From Delphinapterus leucas (Eukaryota; Chordata; Mammalia; Artiodactyla; Monodontidae): DNA of 64,000 nt. Below, in pieces: positions 33,905 to 45,229 of this stretch. A program made the position numbers and the translations under genes. Location: contig NW_022098030.1 in NCBI RefSeq assembly GCF_002288925.2, positions 8,965,702 to 9,029,701 on the forward strand, read 5' to 3'. Within the stretch, counting starts at the first letter, position 1. Each line of letters opens with the position of its first letter. A model generated the notes under the pieces. That model ran no database searches, was not told where the DNA came from, and worked only from the letters and a program-made list of their open reading frames with translations.

Positions 33905-34135
33905 AACGTTCAATTCATGTTAATTTTCTTCACAGCACTTCACAATTTTCAATTACTCATTTTTTGGTTGGCTTTATTTTGTTTTAGTTTATAGCCCGTG
34001 TCCTCCAGAGGACTAAGAACTCTATTAAGTAGGGTATATTTATGTGTGTTCTTTTTTATATCATTGTAAACTCAGTGGCAAATGTAATATCCAGGACACA
34101 GTAGATGTGTAATAAACAATTAATGAATCAAGAAA
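33905..34135 (+). mobile_element. L2 LINE 3' end, sense (3' part of split copy)
   Basis: GTTTATAGCCCGTGTCCTCC, TCATTGTAAACTCAGTGGCA, CAGGACACAGTAGATGTGTA and ATAAACAATTAATGAATCAA match the L2 terminus. Confidence 0.65.
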
Positions 34136-35289
34136 TTATGTTTGAATTGGGTTTACAAACTCACACTTAAACATACATACATCTGGTTTTGTTTTTCCTT
34201 TGACTATGGGAAAAAAATTTGTGGTTGCTTTAACCAGGTATTAATCATTCACTGATGATTAACATAGATATACATGTAAAGAATTATATTTTATTATGTA
34301 ACTATGCTCTTGTTTTTAATCCTAAATTCACTCTTACTAAACTTAAAATGTTTTAGCCATGAGTCACCAGATCCATTTACACTTCATTTTCTCTTTATTC
34401 TCTACTTTTAATAAATTTTATCCTTAAACATGGGCTTCTGTATTTTATGTAGCATCAGGGGCTTTCATTGTAGGGTTTCAGACCACATCTGATCTTTCAG
34501 AGATACCAGTGTTATACTTTAAAGGCCTCTAAAATTCAAGCAAAAGTTCTATGTTACTGTTGTTACTGTTGAAATTGCAACACTTTCTCTTGACCTCTGC
34601 ATACTTGAGCTCTGCAGAAGGATGTTTTAGTCTTTAGATCACCGGGTTTTCTTTTTTTTTGCTCTTTGTTTTTTACTATATTTACTTTGAAGTTTGTCTT
34701 TGACCATCTCTTATCCTGAGATAGGTCTCAGGGTTTCCAGTCTTCAAAAGGATGAAACCTTAGCCTTATGTCCATTGCATGACCTGTCTTCCTCTGAGCT
34801 TCGTGAAAACACTGGCTATACTCACCCTTGCCATGCAGTGAAACATCAAGCCTCTTAGTGACTGATCAAGTCTGCTCAGACTGTAACACTGCATCGCTCC
34901 ATTTTAACCTTTAGTTTTCCTTACTTGATAAAGTAATATACTAGTAAGAGTGAGATGTCATTTAAAAAAAAAAAAAGTGGGCCTGCAAATAACTTGCTTC
35001 CTTCCTATAGCCCCTCCGTCTCATCTGGTTACCAAGACTTAATCTCACCCTTGCATTGGCAAAGTTATCTTCAAGTTAAATAAAATTTAGATATATCTAA
35101 GTTTATTTTTAGCACTTCCATCATGTCACTTGTTTTGGCACAATTAGATAACCATATATGAAGGGAGATTACAGTAAAGGAAACACACATGATAAACAGA
35201 AAAAAATGTGCTTGCCTGTAGTCATTATTAAGGAAATACCTCCTGAAACAACGAGATTCCAATTTTTCACATATTTGATTAGAAAACAT
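34136..35289. other. No recognisable feature (34136-35289)
   Basis: AT-rich DNA with a short A run at 34960-34975. No gene or named repeat identified. Confidence 0.45.
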
Positions 35290-35515
35290 TAAGTTTGATG
35301 AAACCTACAATGGACACAAGTGTGCATTATTGGCTGAAGTATAAATTGAAGTACTCATTGTGGAGAAAAATTTGGAAATATCCAGGAAAAGTTAAAATGT
35401 ATATATACATTTACCCAGCATTAGTACTTCTAATAATATACCTAGCAAACAGCAAAATACACAAATTTAAAAATTTACAAAGATTTGTGTACAAACTACA
35501 CAAATTTACAAGACT
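35290..35515 (+). mobile_element. Old L1 ORF2 C-terminal fragment (left part)
   Basis: GAAGTATAAATTGAAGTACT, CATTGTGGAGAAAAATTTGG and TTTACCCAGCATTAGTACTT resemble the L1M region just before the ORF2 stop. It is split by a later LTR-like element; the matching 3' UTR resumes near 36085. Confidence 0.5.
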
Positions 35516-35559
35516 TACCAGTTTCTTACAAGGAACTGGTAAGCATTTTTTTTCCTGTT

Positions 35560-36060
35560 CCATCTACCATCTTAGCTCATGTTCTTTCAGTAGGGTTGAC
35601 ATCCATACCCCAAAAGCAGCATATGACCCAAAACTGAATAATAAGAGAATCACTTTCCATGACCCCAGCAACTGGTTAAGAGAAAGGCTTATGAATGAGT
35701 CATACCCAAACAGAGTAATTTCTATCACTTTTGCTTGAGGAAACAGAAGAGAGTGTCCCTCTTTTCTGCTGGTTTCCTGGGACAAGGCTCTGAGTCTGAA
35801 ACTGCTGGCAGCCATTCTGCCATCTTGAAAAGGGAACCAGCCTAATAAGAGAATCAGCCTAGAGGGGAGGCAAGCCAAAGGATGGAGAAAAACCAGTTAC
35901 AGACGATATTAATTGAAGCTGTAGACCCAAACACACTCAAAGTCAGTTGTACTTCTGATCTTTTTGAGCTCTGATGGTAAAAATTTCCTTTTTTGTTTAA
36001 GCCAATTTTAATTGGGTTTTTCTAACACTTTACAACCGAAAGCCCAATAAAAATATAGTA
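35560..36060 (+). mobile_element. LTR-like element inserted in old L1
   Basis: AGCATATGACCCAAAACTGA, ATAAGAGAATCACTTTCCAT, GGCAGCCATTCTGCCATCTT, AAAAGGGAACCAGCCTAATA and TTGTTTAAGCCAATTTTAAT, then TGGGTTTTTCTAACACTT, follow the order of a mammalian LTR family that I recognise but cannot name securely. The open frames on both strands here are fortuitous. Confidence 0.5.
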
Positions 36061-36084
36061 TTTTAGCACACAAATGGAAAAAAA

Positions 36085-36435
36085 TCATCTCTGTGGAGAA
36101 TTTTAATTATGACATACTTAAATGGAATATGAAACAGCTATTGAAGATAATAAGATACAGCTATAGATATTTCTATAGACAGACACACATCCAGGATATA
36201 ATAAAGTTCTAGAAACGAAAGTATATTATAGTGCCACTTCAAAAATGTTAAAATCTATATACATATATATTTACATAGACTTGTATAGAAAATTGCTGAA
36301 ATAGTGAATAGTGGTTACTTTCACAATTTCTCATTTAATGGCATACTTTTTATTTTATATTCATCTGTACTGTTTAAATATTTTACCATGAACATGTACT
36401 TAAATTTGTAATAAAGGTATATTTAAAAAAAATAA
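36085..36435 (+). mobile_element. Old L1 3' UTR (right part)
   Basis: AATGGAATATGAAACAGCTA, a middle of short A/T blocks, ATAGTGAATAGTGGTTACTT and CATGAACATGTACTTAAATT, then an A-rich end near 36432, fit the L1M 3' terminus. Confidence 0.55.
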
Positions 36436-36689
36436 AGACACAGAAGCAACAAAACATGGAAGTACTATTTTTTTTCTAGCCTAAGTCAAGGTGAAATCAA
36501 TCTACTGTAGAAGAGGGAGTATGATTTAATACCATTTACTATTTCTTTCTCTGCTCAGGAATTAATGGTGTATATATCATACAACTGTGACAACTGAAAC
36601 AGAAAATAAGGAAAGATGTCAATGTATCAAGCCAAAATATTTTTATTTTTCTTACTGTACTCGACATAACTGATGTGGTGTCGAGAACA

Positions 36690-37146
36690 CAGACTTTAAG
36701 ATGGTCCCCTTGATTCCATCCCTGGTGTTCTTTCCCTTGAGTATGACTTGCTTTTAACCAACAGAATGTGGCAAATGTGATATAATGTCACTCCCATGAT
36801 AATGTTGCCTTATATGGGAAAGGGGATGGAATGGCACTTCTGCGATTATATAAGGCTCAGTCTTACTAGTCAACTCACTCTCAAGTCTCAGGAGTTCCCT
36901 CTCTGTCTCTGTCACTGGTTTTGAAAAAACAAGCTAACATGAATCCTATACTCACAAGGAAATGAATATTGTCAACAACTAAAAGGATCTTGGAAGCTGA
37001 TCCTTTCTTAGTAGACCTTCCAAACGAGAACCAGCTAAGCTATGCCCAAGCTTCTGACCCATAGAAATTGTGAGATAATAAACATGTGTTGTCTTAAGTC
37101 ATCACATTTGTGGTAATTTGTTACACAGCATAGAAAGGTAATACAG
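36690..37146 (+). mobile_element. MLT1-type MaLR LTR, sense
   Basis: GATGGTCCCCTTGATTCCAT, CTTTTAACCAACAGAATGTG, GCAAATGTGATATAATGTCA, TTGTGAGATAATAAACATGT and TTGTGGTAATTTGTTACACA, ending AGAAAGGTAATACAG, trace a nearly complete MaLR LTR. AATAAA lies at about 37077. No internal sequence is attached. Confidence 0.75.
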
Positions 37147-38465
37147 ACGAAACAGACTTGAATTCTAAATTCCATGCAAAATTTTGTAACTCTTCTATTT
37201 TAAGATAAAAATATTCATTACATACCTGTTCAAAAACATATCAATAAGAAAGCTAAGTATTTTTAAGTTGTATATTAATTAAAAGGGGACATAAATAGCA
37301 AAGAAAAGAGATGACACCAGGGATAAATTATATTTTCTTTTGGGAATTTATAAAACCCAACTTTGCTATACTAGTTCCTGGCATAAAATGAAATTCAACA
37401 CTAACTATTTTTTAGTAATTCAAAAACCTAAAACATAAAATTCTGGTGCTTTCTACCAAAAAAGGCACTTACACCCATTTAAAAAAATGGAATGATGGGA
37501 GAGGATAAAATAAATGTGTACACACCAAAATAAATGTGTACACACCAAAGAGATGTAAGAAAGGTTTGGCTTACATAAAAATCATTTAATATAATTTAAA
37601 TTCTTGCCTTATAAATAATGCAAATTTAGTAAAATAGTCTATCCTAAGATGCACAGGTAAAGCTCTCAGTAATTTCAAAGGGAATTGTGCTTGCATATGT
37701 ACTGTCTAAATTTTCCCTCTAAAAAGCAACAACAAAAACATGTCTATAATTATAGATACATTTAGAATATGTTGTTTTCTCTAATATTTAGTACACTACA
37801 CACATACTTAAACACTGATTTTAAAATATAAAATAAGATCCTTTCCAATTTTGAATGGATTTTAATCAAGTCAACCCACACACAAAGTCCTGCATAAAGA
37901 CATATTTTTACATGAAATATTTTCTTCAGTAGAGTTCACATAAATATAGTCTCTCAGACTTTTTAGTAACTGTGGCAAAAAAAATTATGATTGGGAATTT
38001 ATTTTTCTTACAGCTTGTATATGTTTTCTTTTTCTTGGATTGTCTGCCCTGGTAGTTGGGGGATTTGAACAATTCTTTCCACAATGGTAACAGAGTCAGA
38101 GGTCAAAAGTTTCCAAGCATGGACTAAACCTCAATGGCAAGAAAAATATCAAGATGTATGCAAAAATATACAGAAATGTTATTGATCTCATAAAAGCAAA
38201 ACATACCAGAAAACTACCTTAAGAAAATAAACCTTGCATTTGTCCAAAAAAAGCCTATCAAGAAGTATGTAATAATCACATAAACTGACTTAAAAATTTT
38301 ATTAAAAAATAGCCATATCTATAGAATGAACAGTATCAGGCCAAGAAAAAATGTAATGCCCTGTTCAGAATGATAATAATGGAGGAACAGATAGTGGCCA
38401 GTTTAATTTAGGAAACGAAAACCAACCAAGTGGAAAAATTAACAACTAAATTAAAACCAAAAATA
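37147..38465. other. Unrecognised DNA with a short tandem duplication
   Basis: AT-rich and without genes or named repeats, except for the 20-bp tandem duplication listed separately. Confidence 0.45.
37507..37546. repeat. Perfect 20-bp tandem duplication
   Basis: AAAATAAATGTGTACACACC occurs twice head to tail with no mismatch. Confidence 0.97.
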
Positions 38466-38515
38466 TCAAACTAATGTTGTGTATAAAAGTTCAAACTAAT
38501 GTTGTGTATAAAAGT
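38466..38515. repeat. Perfect 25-bp tandem duplication
   Basis: A 25-bp unit beginning TCAAACTAATG and ending TATAAAAGT is repeated twice without mismatch (38466-38490, 38491-38515). Confidence 0.97.
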
Positions 38516-38949
38516 TTCCAGAATAAAGTGGAGAATTGAAGTAATTATCTGGATAATTAAAGCTCAAAAATGTAAATCCTTCTGCCCCATTGTTTAGGTA
38601 TTTCAGGGAAATTTTTACTTGGAATTTTCACATTATGTGACTGTACTGCTGTATTTCATGAATTAGTATTTCTCCAAAGAGGCTGAGTAAAAACTCAAGG
38701 GTTGAGTGTAATTAAAGAGAACTCAACATAGATACATAAATACCTTAAACTTCATACTTCACGTAACTTCAGAGGCCTCTGAAAGCATTATAAGGAATTG
38801 GGGCTTTATCCTAAGGCTAAGGAAAGACATACATATATCATATTTTCATTTGGAAAAATGTACTCTGGCTATAATATAGAGAATTTGTCAGAACAGAGGT
38901 GGAAGGGCAATAATATAGATGCCAAAGTAAGAGAATATGAATGTGCTAC

Positions 38950-39260
38950 TTGTTTCACTCTTCTGTACTTCAACTTATTTTCTCTGCTTCCTTTTCTATT
39001 TGTTCACATTTTCAGTTCAAGTGTCATCCTTTCTATGGAACAACTTCATAAAATTCCAACCTGTTCTGTAAAGTCAACCATTCCTGCTTTTGTGACCCAT
39101 TAAACTCAGGATACGTTTCTACCCTCTTACATAAACCACTGAGTTGTATACTTAAATTTGTCCTTCTCCTACTCAATAAGTTCTTAATGACACTTATTTT
39201 CTGTTTCCAGGATCTAACACAATGCCTGGACCTGTGCTTATCGAGAAAGTTCTAATTGAC
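38950..39260 (+). mobile_element. L2 LINE 3' fragment, sense
   Basis: TTTTCAGTTCAAGTGTCATC, CTCCTACTCAATAAGTTCTT and CAGGATCTAACACAATGCCT follow L2 3' order with long eroded gaps. Confidence 0.5.
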
Positions 39261-39445
39261 ATCAGAAACAATTAGTTTGGTACCATTTTCCATACCCTCA
39301 CTAAAGACCACTCTTAAAAAGACATTTTGAAAATGCCATTTTGGTAAATACTATTGAGCTACTTCAACAGCACTATAATTTAAGTTGTTTAAGGAAGATA
39401 TCTTTTCTGTGTTGTTCACACTGCATCCCCTGGGCCTAGAACAAT

Positions 39446-39490
39446 GTCTGTCTGTTTGTCTGTCTGTCTCTCTCACATGTGCACACACAC
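39446..39490. repeat. (TGTC)n/(CA)n simple repeat
   Basis: Several TGTC units, then TC and CA units. Confidence 0.8.
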
Positions 39491-39651
39491 CCGCCATTCA
39501 TCTCTGAAAGAAAAGTATTCATTTTCAATGTTCAGAGGCTAAACAGTTAAGGTCTGTATTAGAGAGGAACACACACCTGAACAACAAGGCAACAATAACA
39601 ATATCACTACAATGTTATGCAGAGGGACGTTAGACTCCATCACTACCCATC

Positions 39652-40105
39652 TGTATTAGGTTCCTGGGGCTGCTGTAACAAATTACCACAAATTGGGTGG
39701 CTTAAAACAATAGGATTTATTCTCTCAAAGTTCTAGAAGCTGAAAGATGTCAAGCAAGGCCATGCTCTCTGAAGGTTCTAGAGGAAGATCCTTTCTTGCC
39801 TCTTCCTAGATTCTGTTGGTTGTTGGCAATCTTTGGCATTTCCTAGTTTGTAGATTCATCACTCAGATCTCTGCCTCCTTTGTCATATGGTGTTCTTCCC
39901 TCTGTGTGTATTTGTCTTTGTGTTTCTTCCTTTCTTCTTATAAGGACACTAATCATATTGGATAAAGGGCCCATCCTAATCCAGTGTGTCCTCATCTTAG
40001 AAAACTATATCTACAACAACTCTATTTCCAAATAAGGTGACATTCTGAAATTCCGGAAAAGATATGAATTTGGTGGTGAGGAGGGTGCTATTCAACCTAG
40101 TATAC
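39652..40105 (-). mobile_element. MLT1-type MaLR LTR, antisense
   Basis: CTGTATTAGGTTCCTGGGGC, AACAAATTACCACAAATTGG, GTGGCTTAAAACAATAGGAT, CTTATAAGGACACTAATCAT and AAGGTGACATTCTGAAATTC are the reverse reading of an MLT1-type LTR, nearly end to end. Confidence 0.75.
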
Positions 40106-42799
40106 CATTTTGAATAAACCTATTTCTAAGCTGTGCTATGGCTCTGGTACCTATCTGTAATAGCAAAAGGAATCACTACAAGAATAGTCTATAACAGAAA
40201 TCTGCAGAAGTTTTAAAATCACAGCATCAATTTTTCTGAATTCAAAATGAGGCTAGTATCTTCTTACCCTGAAAGTCTAATATTATATACAGGTGATAAC
40301 ATATGTGGAAATTCCATAATTTTTTCACATGGAGGCTATTGCAAAACTACTTGTCATAAAGCTAGTTTGGGGCTCACTCTCTTGTAAATATATACAGAAT
40401 CCAGATTATTTTTCCTTAACCTTGCTCATATGTAAAGCCTTATGAAACTTTGCTCTATTCCCCCTGCCTTGGGAGCTCTTTCTGCAGCTATACACTGATT
40501 AAAAGGCATTTTGTTATGTAGAGGAAGTCCAGAACACATGGAGATTGGGAGTGTTTGTGGTCTTGCCCTTTTCCCAGATTAGGTTAAGTAAATCTGGGCC
40601 CAGCAGCTTCAGAGGAAGACTCTACTATTTATTCTTATCTTTGTAGAAAAGTGCCTGTTTATCCTTGTTTTCTGTCACTAACCTAATTGCCTATCCATGA
40701 CTAAACAATTTCTCCCTGGGCCCACCTCAATTTCATAGTAACTCACATTCTTAGAAAATAGCCCTTGATGAGGAACTTTGCCAAAATCTAAATGAAGTCT
40801 AAATAACACATATTCCCTAACCCTCGCTAATTCATTATTTTAGTTACCCATTCAAAGATCTATAGTAGTCAAGCATGATTTCATTTCACTAAAACCAGGT
40901 TCATTTCCTACTAGAAGGTCATACTTATTTATGCTTTCAGCATTCTTACTTTTTATCATAGATTCTACTGGCTTACTGGCTCCAAACTTTACACTAGATA
41001 AAACATAAATAGTCCTAAAGAATTATTTACACTTAAAATGTCAATAAAGAATTTAAATTATATTTATACATCACTACATATTATTCACATAAACCTTATA
41101 AAAAGATATTTCAAGAAAGAAAAGTAAAATCACCCCAGTTTCCTCAGTCAAAACCAAGGCATGAGAAAACTAAATAAGTAAAACGTTCATGACAACATAG
41201 ATTATTCAAAGACAGAATTGAAAGACAGAATTATTACTACTAAGGATAAATTTCCCCAAGACTAGAGATATTCAAGCATATAGTGCAGATAAACAAAGTG
41301 TCCTAGAAGATGGAGAAACTGAGGATGAAAGTGAAAGCAAAAGAGTAGCAAAGTATGTGAGATCACCTTTACGATTCTGAGATTTTGTGATTCTATTAAA
41401 TTATTCCATATTATCTCTATAGACCCCTGCTTAATTCACAAGAGCATAACTCTCCCCTTAAAAAACAATGTTATCTTATTTTGTTATATTACATATATCA
41501 TGTAATAAATGCTTAACTCTTTTCTAGGAAACTAGATTTTACTATATGTGTTTTCTTATCTAGTAGCTTTGAAAATACTATTACTACCCTAGGTTATGTT
41601 TAAGAATAATGTTCTCTATTTTAAAACCATTGCACTAACATATTCCCAAGAGTTGAAATTGTTTCATGAATCATAGCAATTCTTTCTAGGTCAATACTGG
41701 CAAACAATGGAACAAATATCTCTTTGTGCTCTCATAATTAAATCTTTTTTGTGTGATTTGTCAATGATATGTGCCCCAGAAAGGACATCTGTAGTTTTTT
41801 CACTTAGCATGAATACTCTAAAATATTATTCCTCTTTCCAAACCACCTTGACAACTAACTGAACTAGTCAATTACTCTGTCCAATTAGAATTCAGAAATT
41901 CACATTTGCATTTGCCAATAATTTACCATTTCTTTCCTTCCAACTCTTTCTGCTACTTGAAATTTGCTTTTATTTCTTTGATTTTGATTCCATGATTGTC
42001 CTTTCACACGGCATTTTTCTTTTTAAAACACTTGATACAAAGTGATAATAGAGACTATCTCTAATAACTGCCTGAGAGATTTAAATTCAGTTTCTTTTGC
42101 TCTTTATAAGGTCCATACTAGATTAACATATTTTTTTTACTATTCCAGTCACTGGTTTTCCTTCTGCATAATTATTCTTTTAATTATACATGAATGTCAT
42201 TCTCATAAAAAACTGAACTATTACAAAAAAACTAAAATCCCCTTCATATCATTGTCCATACCACTCCTCAGATGTAACCATCATTTTTTACATAGATATT
42301 CTATTGTATTTCTGTGCATTTACACCCATATATGCACCCATAGAAAATACATACTATGGTTATGTGGGTTTAAAAGAAAAAACAAAACAAAGCCTTAGAG
42401 ATCTATCGCAATACCTCTTTCTTTTCAACTCTTACATCACAATCCATACAATGGATATATTATTGTTTATCCTCTTACTGGTGAGCATTTAGTCATTTCA
42501 AAATGTATCAATAGCGCTATAGTGAATATCCTTATACCTGCTTTCTTAAGCACACAGCATTTAATATCCCCTCCCTTCTCTTCTTTACCTGATGTTCTAT
42601 TAAACGTCTTTCAGGGTATCTCAAATATTACTAATCTCTGTAACTCTGTATAATAGTATTTTTTTTGACTCTCCTTAGAATATGGTTGACTTTTCATTTT
42701 GACACTTAATGTAGCCCAGTTTCTTTTACAGTTATTTGTAAAATATCCAGATACTTTTGGATATTCTTCTACTTCTTGGGATATCCAGATAATTTTTTT
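40106..42799. other. Mostly unrecognised DNA (40106-42799)
   Basis: AT-rich. Weak hints only: a MIR-like scrap near 41145-41200 (CAAGGCATGAGAAAACTAAA) and an L1-like antisense scrap near 42260-42540 (GCTATAGTGAATATCCTTAT). The open frames at 42042-42398 and 42304-42492 have no recognisable domain. Confidence 0.4.
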
Positions 42800-42940
42800 A
42801 AATTTCATCCATTAACGAAATCTTTATAAGCATGTTCTATGTCACAAAGAACTGTTTTAAGTACTAGGAATGCAGCAAGAAACAAAACACTATAGGCTCT
42901 GCCCACATGAAAAAGAAAGGACCATCTCCTATATCTTGAT
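42800..42940 (-). mobile_element. L2 3' fragment, antisense
   Basis: AAGAACTGTTTTAAGTACTA, GGAATGCAGCAAGAAACAAA and a GGCTCTGCCCACATGA block correspond to antisense L2. Confidence 0.55.
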
Positions 42941-43060
42941 TCTCTTCTAGTGCTGAGCATAATATCATAATTGATACAAACGTTCAATAACTCTTTGGTA
43001 AGGCTGACTTATGTTCATGATATGATATAAATAAATGAGCTAAGATAACTATATACATAG

Positions 43061-43424
43061 TGTGATAGTTAATTTTGTGTCAACTTGTTTGGGCCATGGT
43101 GCCCAGCTTTGTGGTCAAACATTATTCTGGATGTTTCAGTATAGATGTTTTTAGAAGAGATTAACATTTAAATCACTGGATTTTGAATAAAGCAGATTGC
43201 CCTCCATAATATGGGTGCGCATCACCCAATCAGTTGAAGACCTGAATAGAACAAAAAGCCTGACATCCCCCAAGCAAGAGAAGATTCTGCCAGTAAATGT
43301 CCTTTGAACTTGAACTGCAGTAGGTCTTCTTCCCTAAGTCTTCATACTGATGAACTTTGGGCTTGAATAGATTTTGGACATGCCAGCCTACATAAAGACA
43401 TGAGTCAATTCCTAAAACAAACAC

Positions 43425-43466
<42 letters not shown>

Positions 43467-43502
43467 ATTGTTTCTGTTTCTCTGGAGAACCCTAACTCAT
43501 AC
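43061..43502 (+). mobile_element. LTR-like element, nearly complete (relative of 24246)
   Basis: Starts TGTGATAGTTAATTTTGTGT and continues with AGAGATTAACATTTAAATCA, AAAGCAGATTGCCCTCCATA, CACCCAATCAGTTGAAGACC, a CA microsatellite, then GTTTCTGTTTCTCTGGAGAA and terminal CCCTAACTCATAC. Same broad family as 24246-24640 but a different subfamily. Family name uncertain; LTR class inferred. Confidence 0.65.
43424..43463. repeat. (CG)n(CA)n microsatellite
   Basis: CCGCGCGCG followed by about 15 CA units, within the LTR-like element at the site where the family has its natural CA tract. CpG runs are unusual in a methylated genome. Confidence 0.9.
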
Positions 43503-43956
43503 ACAGAGGGAAAATAGTGAAATAGTTTAGCTCTTACTCTGGGACCATGGAGAGGCTTTTTATTGACAGTAACCTCTATCATTGCTGCCCCTCCCTTTCA
43601 GAGGATGGCCAAAATCAGACTTGACTATGTACTTAGTAGGAACCCTTCCCATGGGAAAATTGTACTTCCCCACTTTATTAACAAAATAAAGCTTGCCCAT
43701 GTCACTCACTTTGGCCAACAAATGAGTATCATCTATGCCATTTGCAAGTATATGCTATTTTCGCCACACAAGCAGCACGTCATAGAAAGAAGACTGCTCC
43801 TTCATACTGAACCCCAGAGTGAAAAGGCATAGAAACTAGAGTTGTGACTAATTTATAAGTGCTGAACATAAATGTTAACAAGAGATAGGCCTTGCTTGTT
43901 TTTAATGATTTTGCAACTTCCATTACTATAGAAAAAGTAGCCTTAATGGACTAGTA

Positions 43957-44190
43957 CAGGTGACCCTTGAACAATGAGGTGGTTAGGTGTGCCAACCCTT
44001 TGAAGAGTCAAAAATCCACATATAATTTATAGTCAGCCCTCCATATATGTGCTTCCTTCATATCTGCAGTTCCATATCCATGTATTCAGCCAAACATGAA
44101 TTGTATAGTATTATCATATTTACTATTGAAAAAAATCTGTGTAAAAGTAGACCCCTGCAGTTCAAACTCATGCTGTTCAAGGGTCAACTG
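43957..44190. mobile_element. TA-flanked MITE-like DNA transposon with TIRs
   Basis: The left end TACAGGTGACCCTTGAACAA (43955) and the reverse complement of the right end, TACAGTTGACCCTTGAACAG, agree at 18 of 20 positions. Both ends abut TA, the target duplication of the Tc1/mariner superfamily. There is no transposase. An inner block (TAGTCAGCCCTCCATATATG, 44030) resembles the terminus of the element family found at 19405-19748, so the element may be composite. Confidence 0.8.
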
Positions 44191-44544
44191 TACTGTCTCA
44201 GTAGATTATTGAACTAATGCCCTCACCCATCACCAAAAAACCTTATAAAAAAGATTTTGTGTGTGGATGGATGGATAAAGAAATGTATTCCTCCTCCCAC
44301 TCTAGGGAGAGGGTCCACATATATCTCATTGAATTCTCAAATGGTTTTGTATTTAAAAAGATTAATAACTGCAAAATATGGGATGGAAAAGAAAGATGTT
44401 CACAATAAGTTGTGACAAGTATTCTAAGGAAGAAGCCTTCAGTAGCCTTCAGTAGACATCTGCATTATTCTGATTTACTCCGTATTTTAGAAGTTCTCAT
44501 ATGAGGAAAAAAAATTACTGTGCCTGCTTAAGGCATACAGCTCT

Positions 44545-44690
44545 AAGACAGAATTCATTTGTTAAATAAAATATACATCAAGCACCAACTCTGCTAAAGC
44601 ATATGGGAGGCACTTGTGACAAAGATAGACATGGTCCCTGTACTACTGGAGCCTGTATTCTAGAGAAAGACTATATAAAGCTAGAGGTTT
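44545..44690 (-). mobile_element. L2 fragment, antisense
   Basis: ACATCAAGCACCAACTCTGC, a GACAAAGATAGACATGGTCC block and TGGAGCCTGTATTCTAGAGA follow the antisense L2 3' order. Confidence 0.55.
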
Positions 44691-45229
44691 TTTTAGCATA
44701 CAGAATAAAGTAATTCATGGATCTAAATGTCAGCCTTCCTAAGAGTAGTAAATATAAGTTAAAACCTTGACATTTCCTGTCAACTCTGCCCATTCCCTAT
44801 CTATCCCTTACTGATTATCAGGTTGTGAGCTAGATAAACAAAGACTAATGTGGAGCTGTTTAATATGAAAATAAAATAGTATAAATTTTCAATAAAAACA
44901 CACATTTACTAAAATTTTTACATATATATATGTAATTTCTGTATCTTTGTCAACCACTATGTTGAACATAAAATACATACTCAGTGTTCTTGAATAAATT
45001 TCATTTTTCATTCACCCATCAAGTCCCTAAGAACAGTACCTAGCAAACTAGGTGTTGGTTTGCCTCAATGAGAGTTAGAATCACATGAATATAATGTATG
45101 TGGAAAGAAACATGTAAACCATGAATTACCAATGCTCATAGGCAGCAATAGTAGCATAGGTAATTCTAAAGAAATAGTGGAGATTCCATTAATACCATTC
45201 ACTCATCCATTTCTTAGGGGAGAGGTAAA
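44691..45229. other. No recognisable feature (44691-45229)
   Basis: AT-rich DNA leading into the ancient L1. No gene seen. Confidence 0.4.

Noticed and set aside
35295..35738. 147-codon plus-strand open frame
   Set aside because: It spans the junction between an old L1 scrap and an LTR-like element, so it cannot be an ancestral gene; no domain is seen.
37507..38515. CRISPR-like short repeats
   Set aside because: Each is only a two-unit head-to-tail duplication with no spacers, in a mammalian genome.
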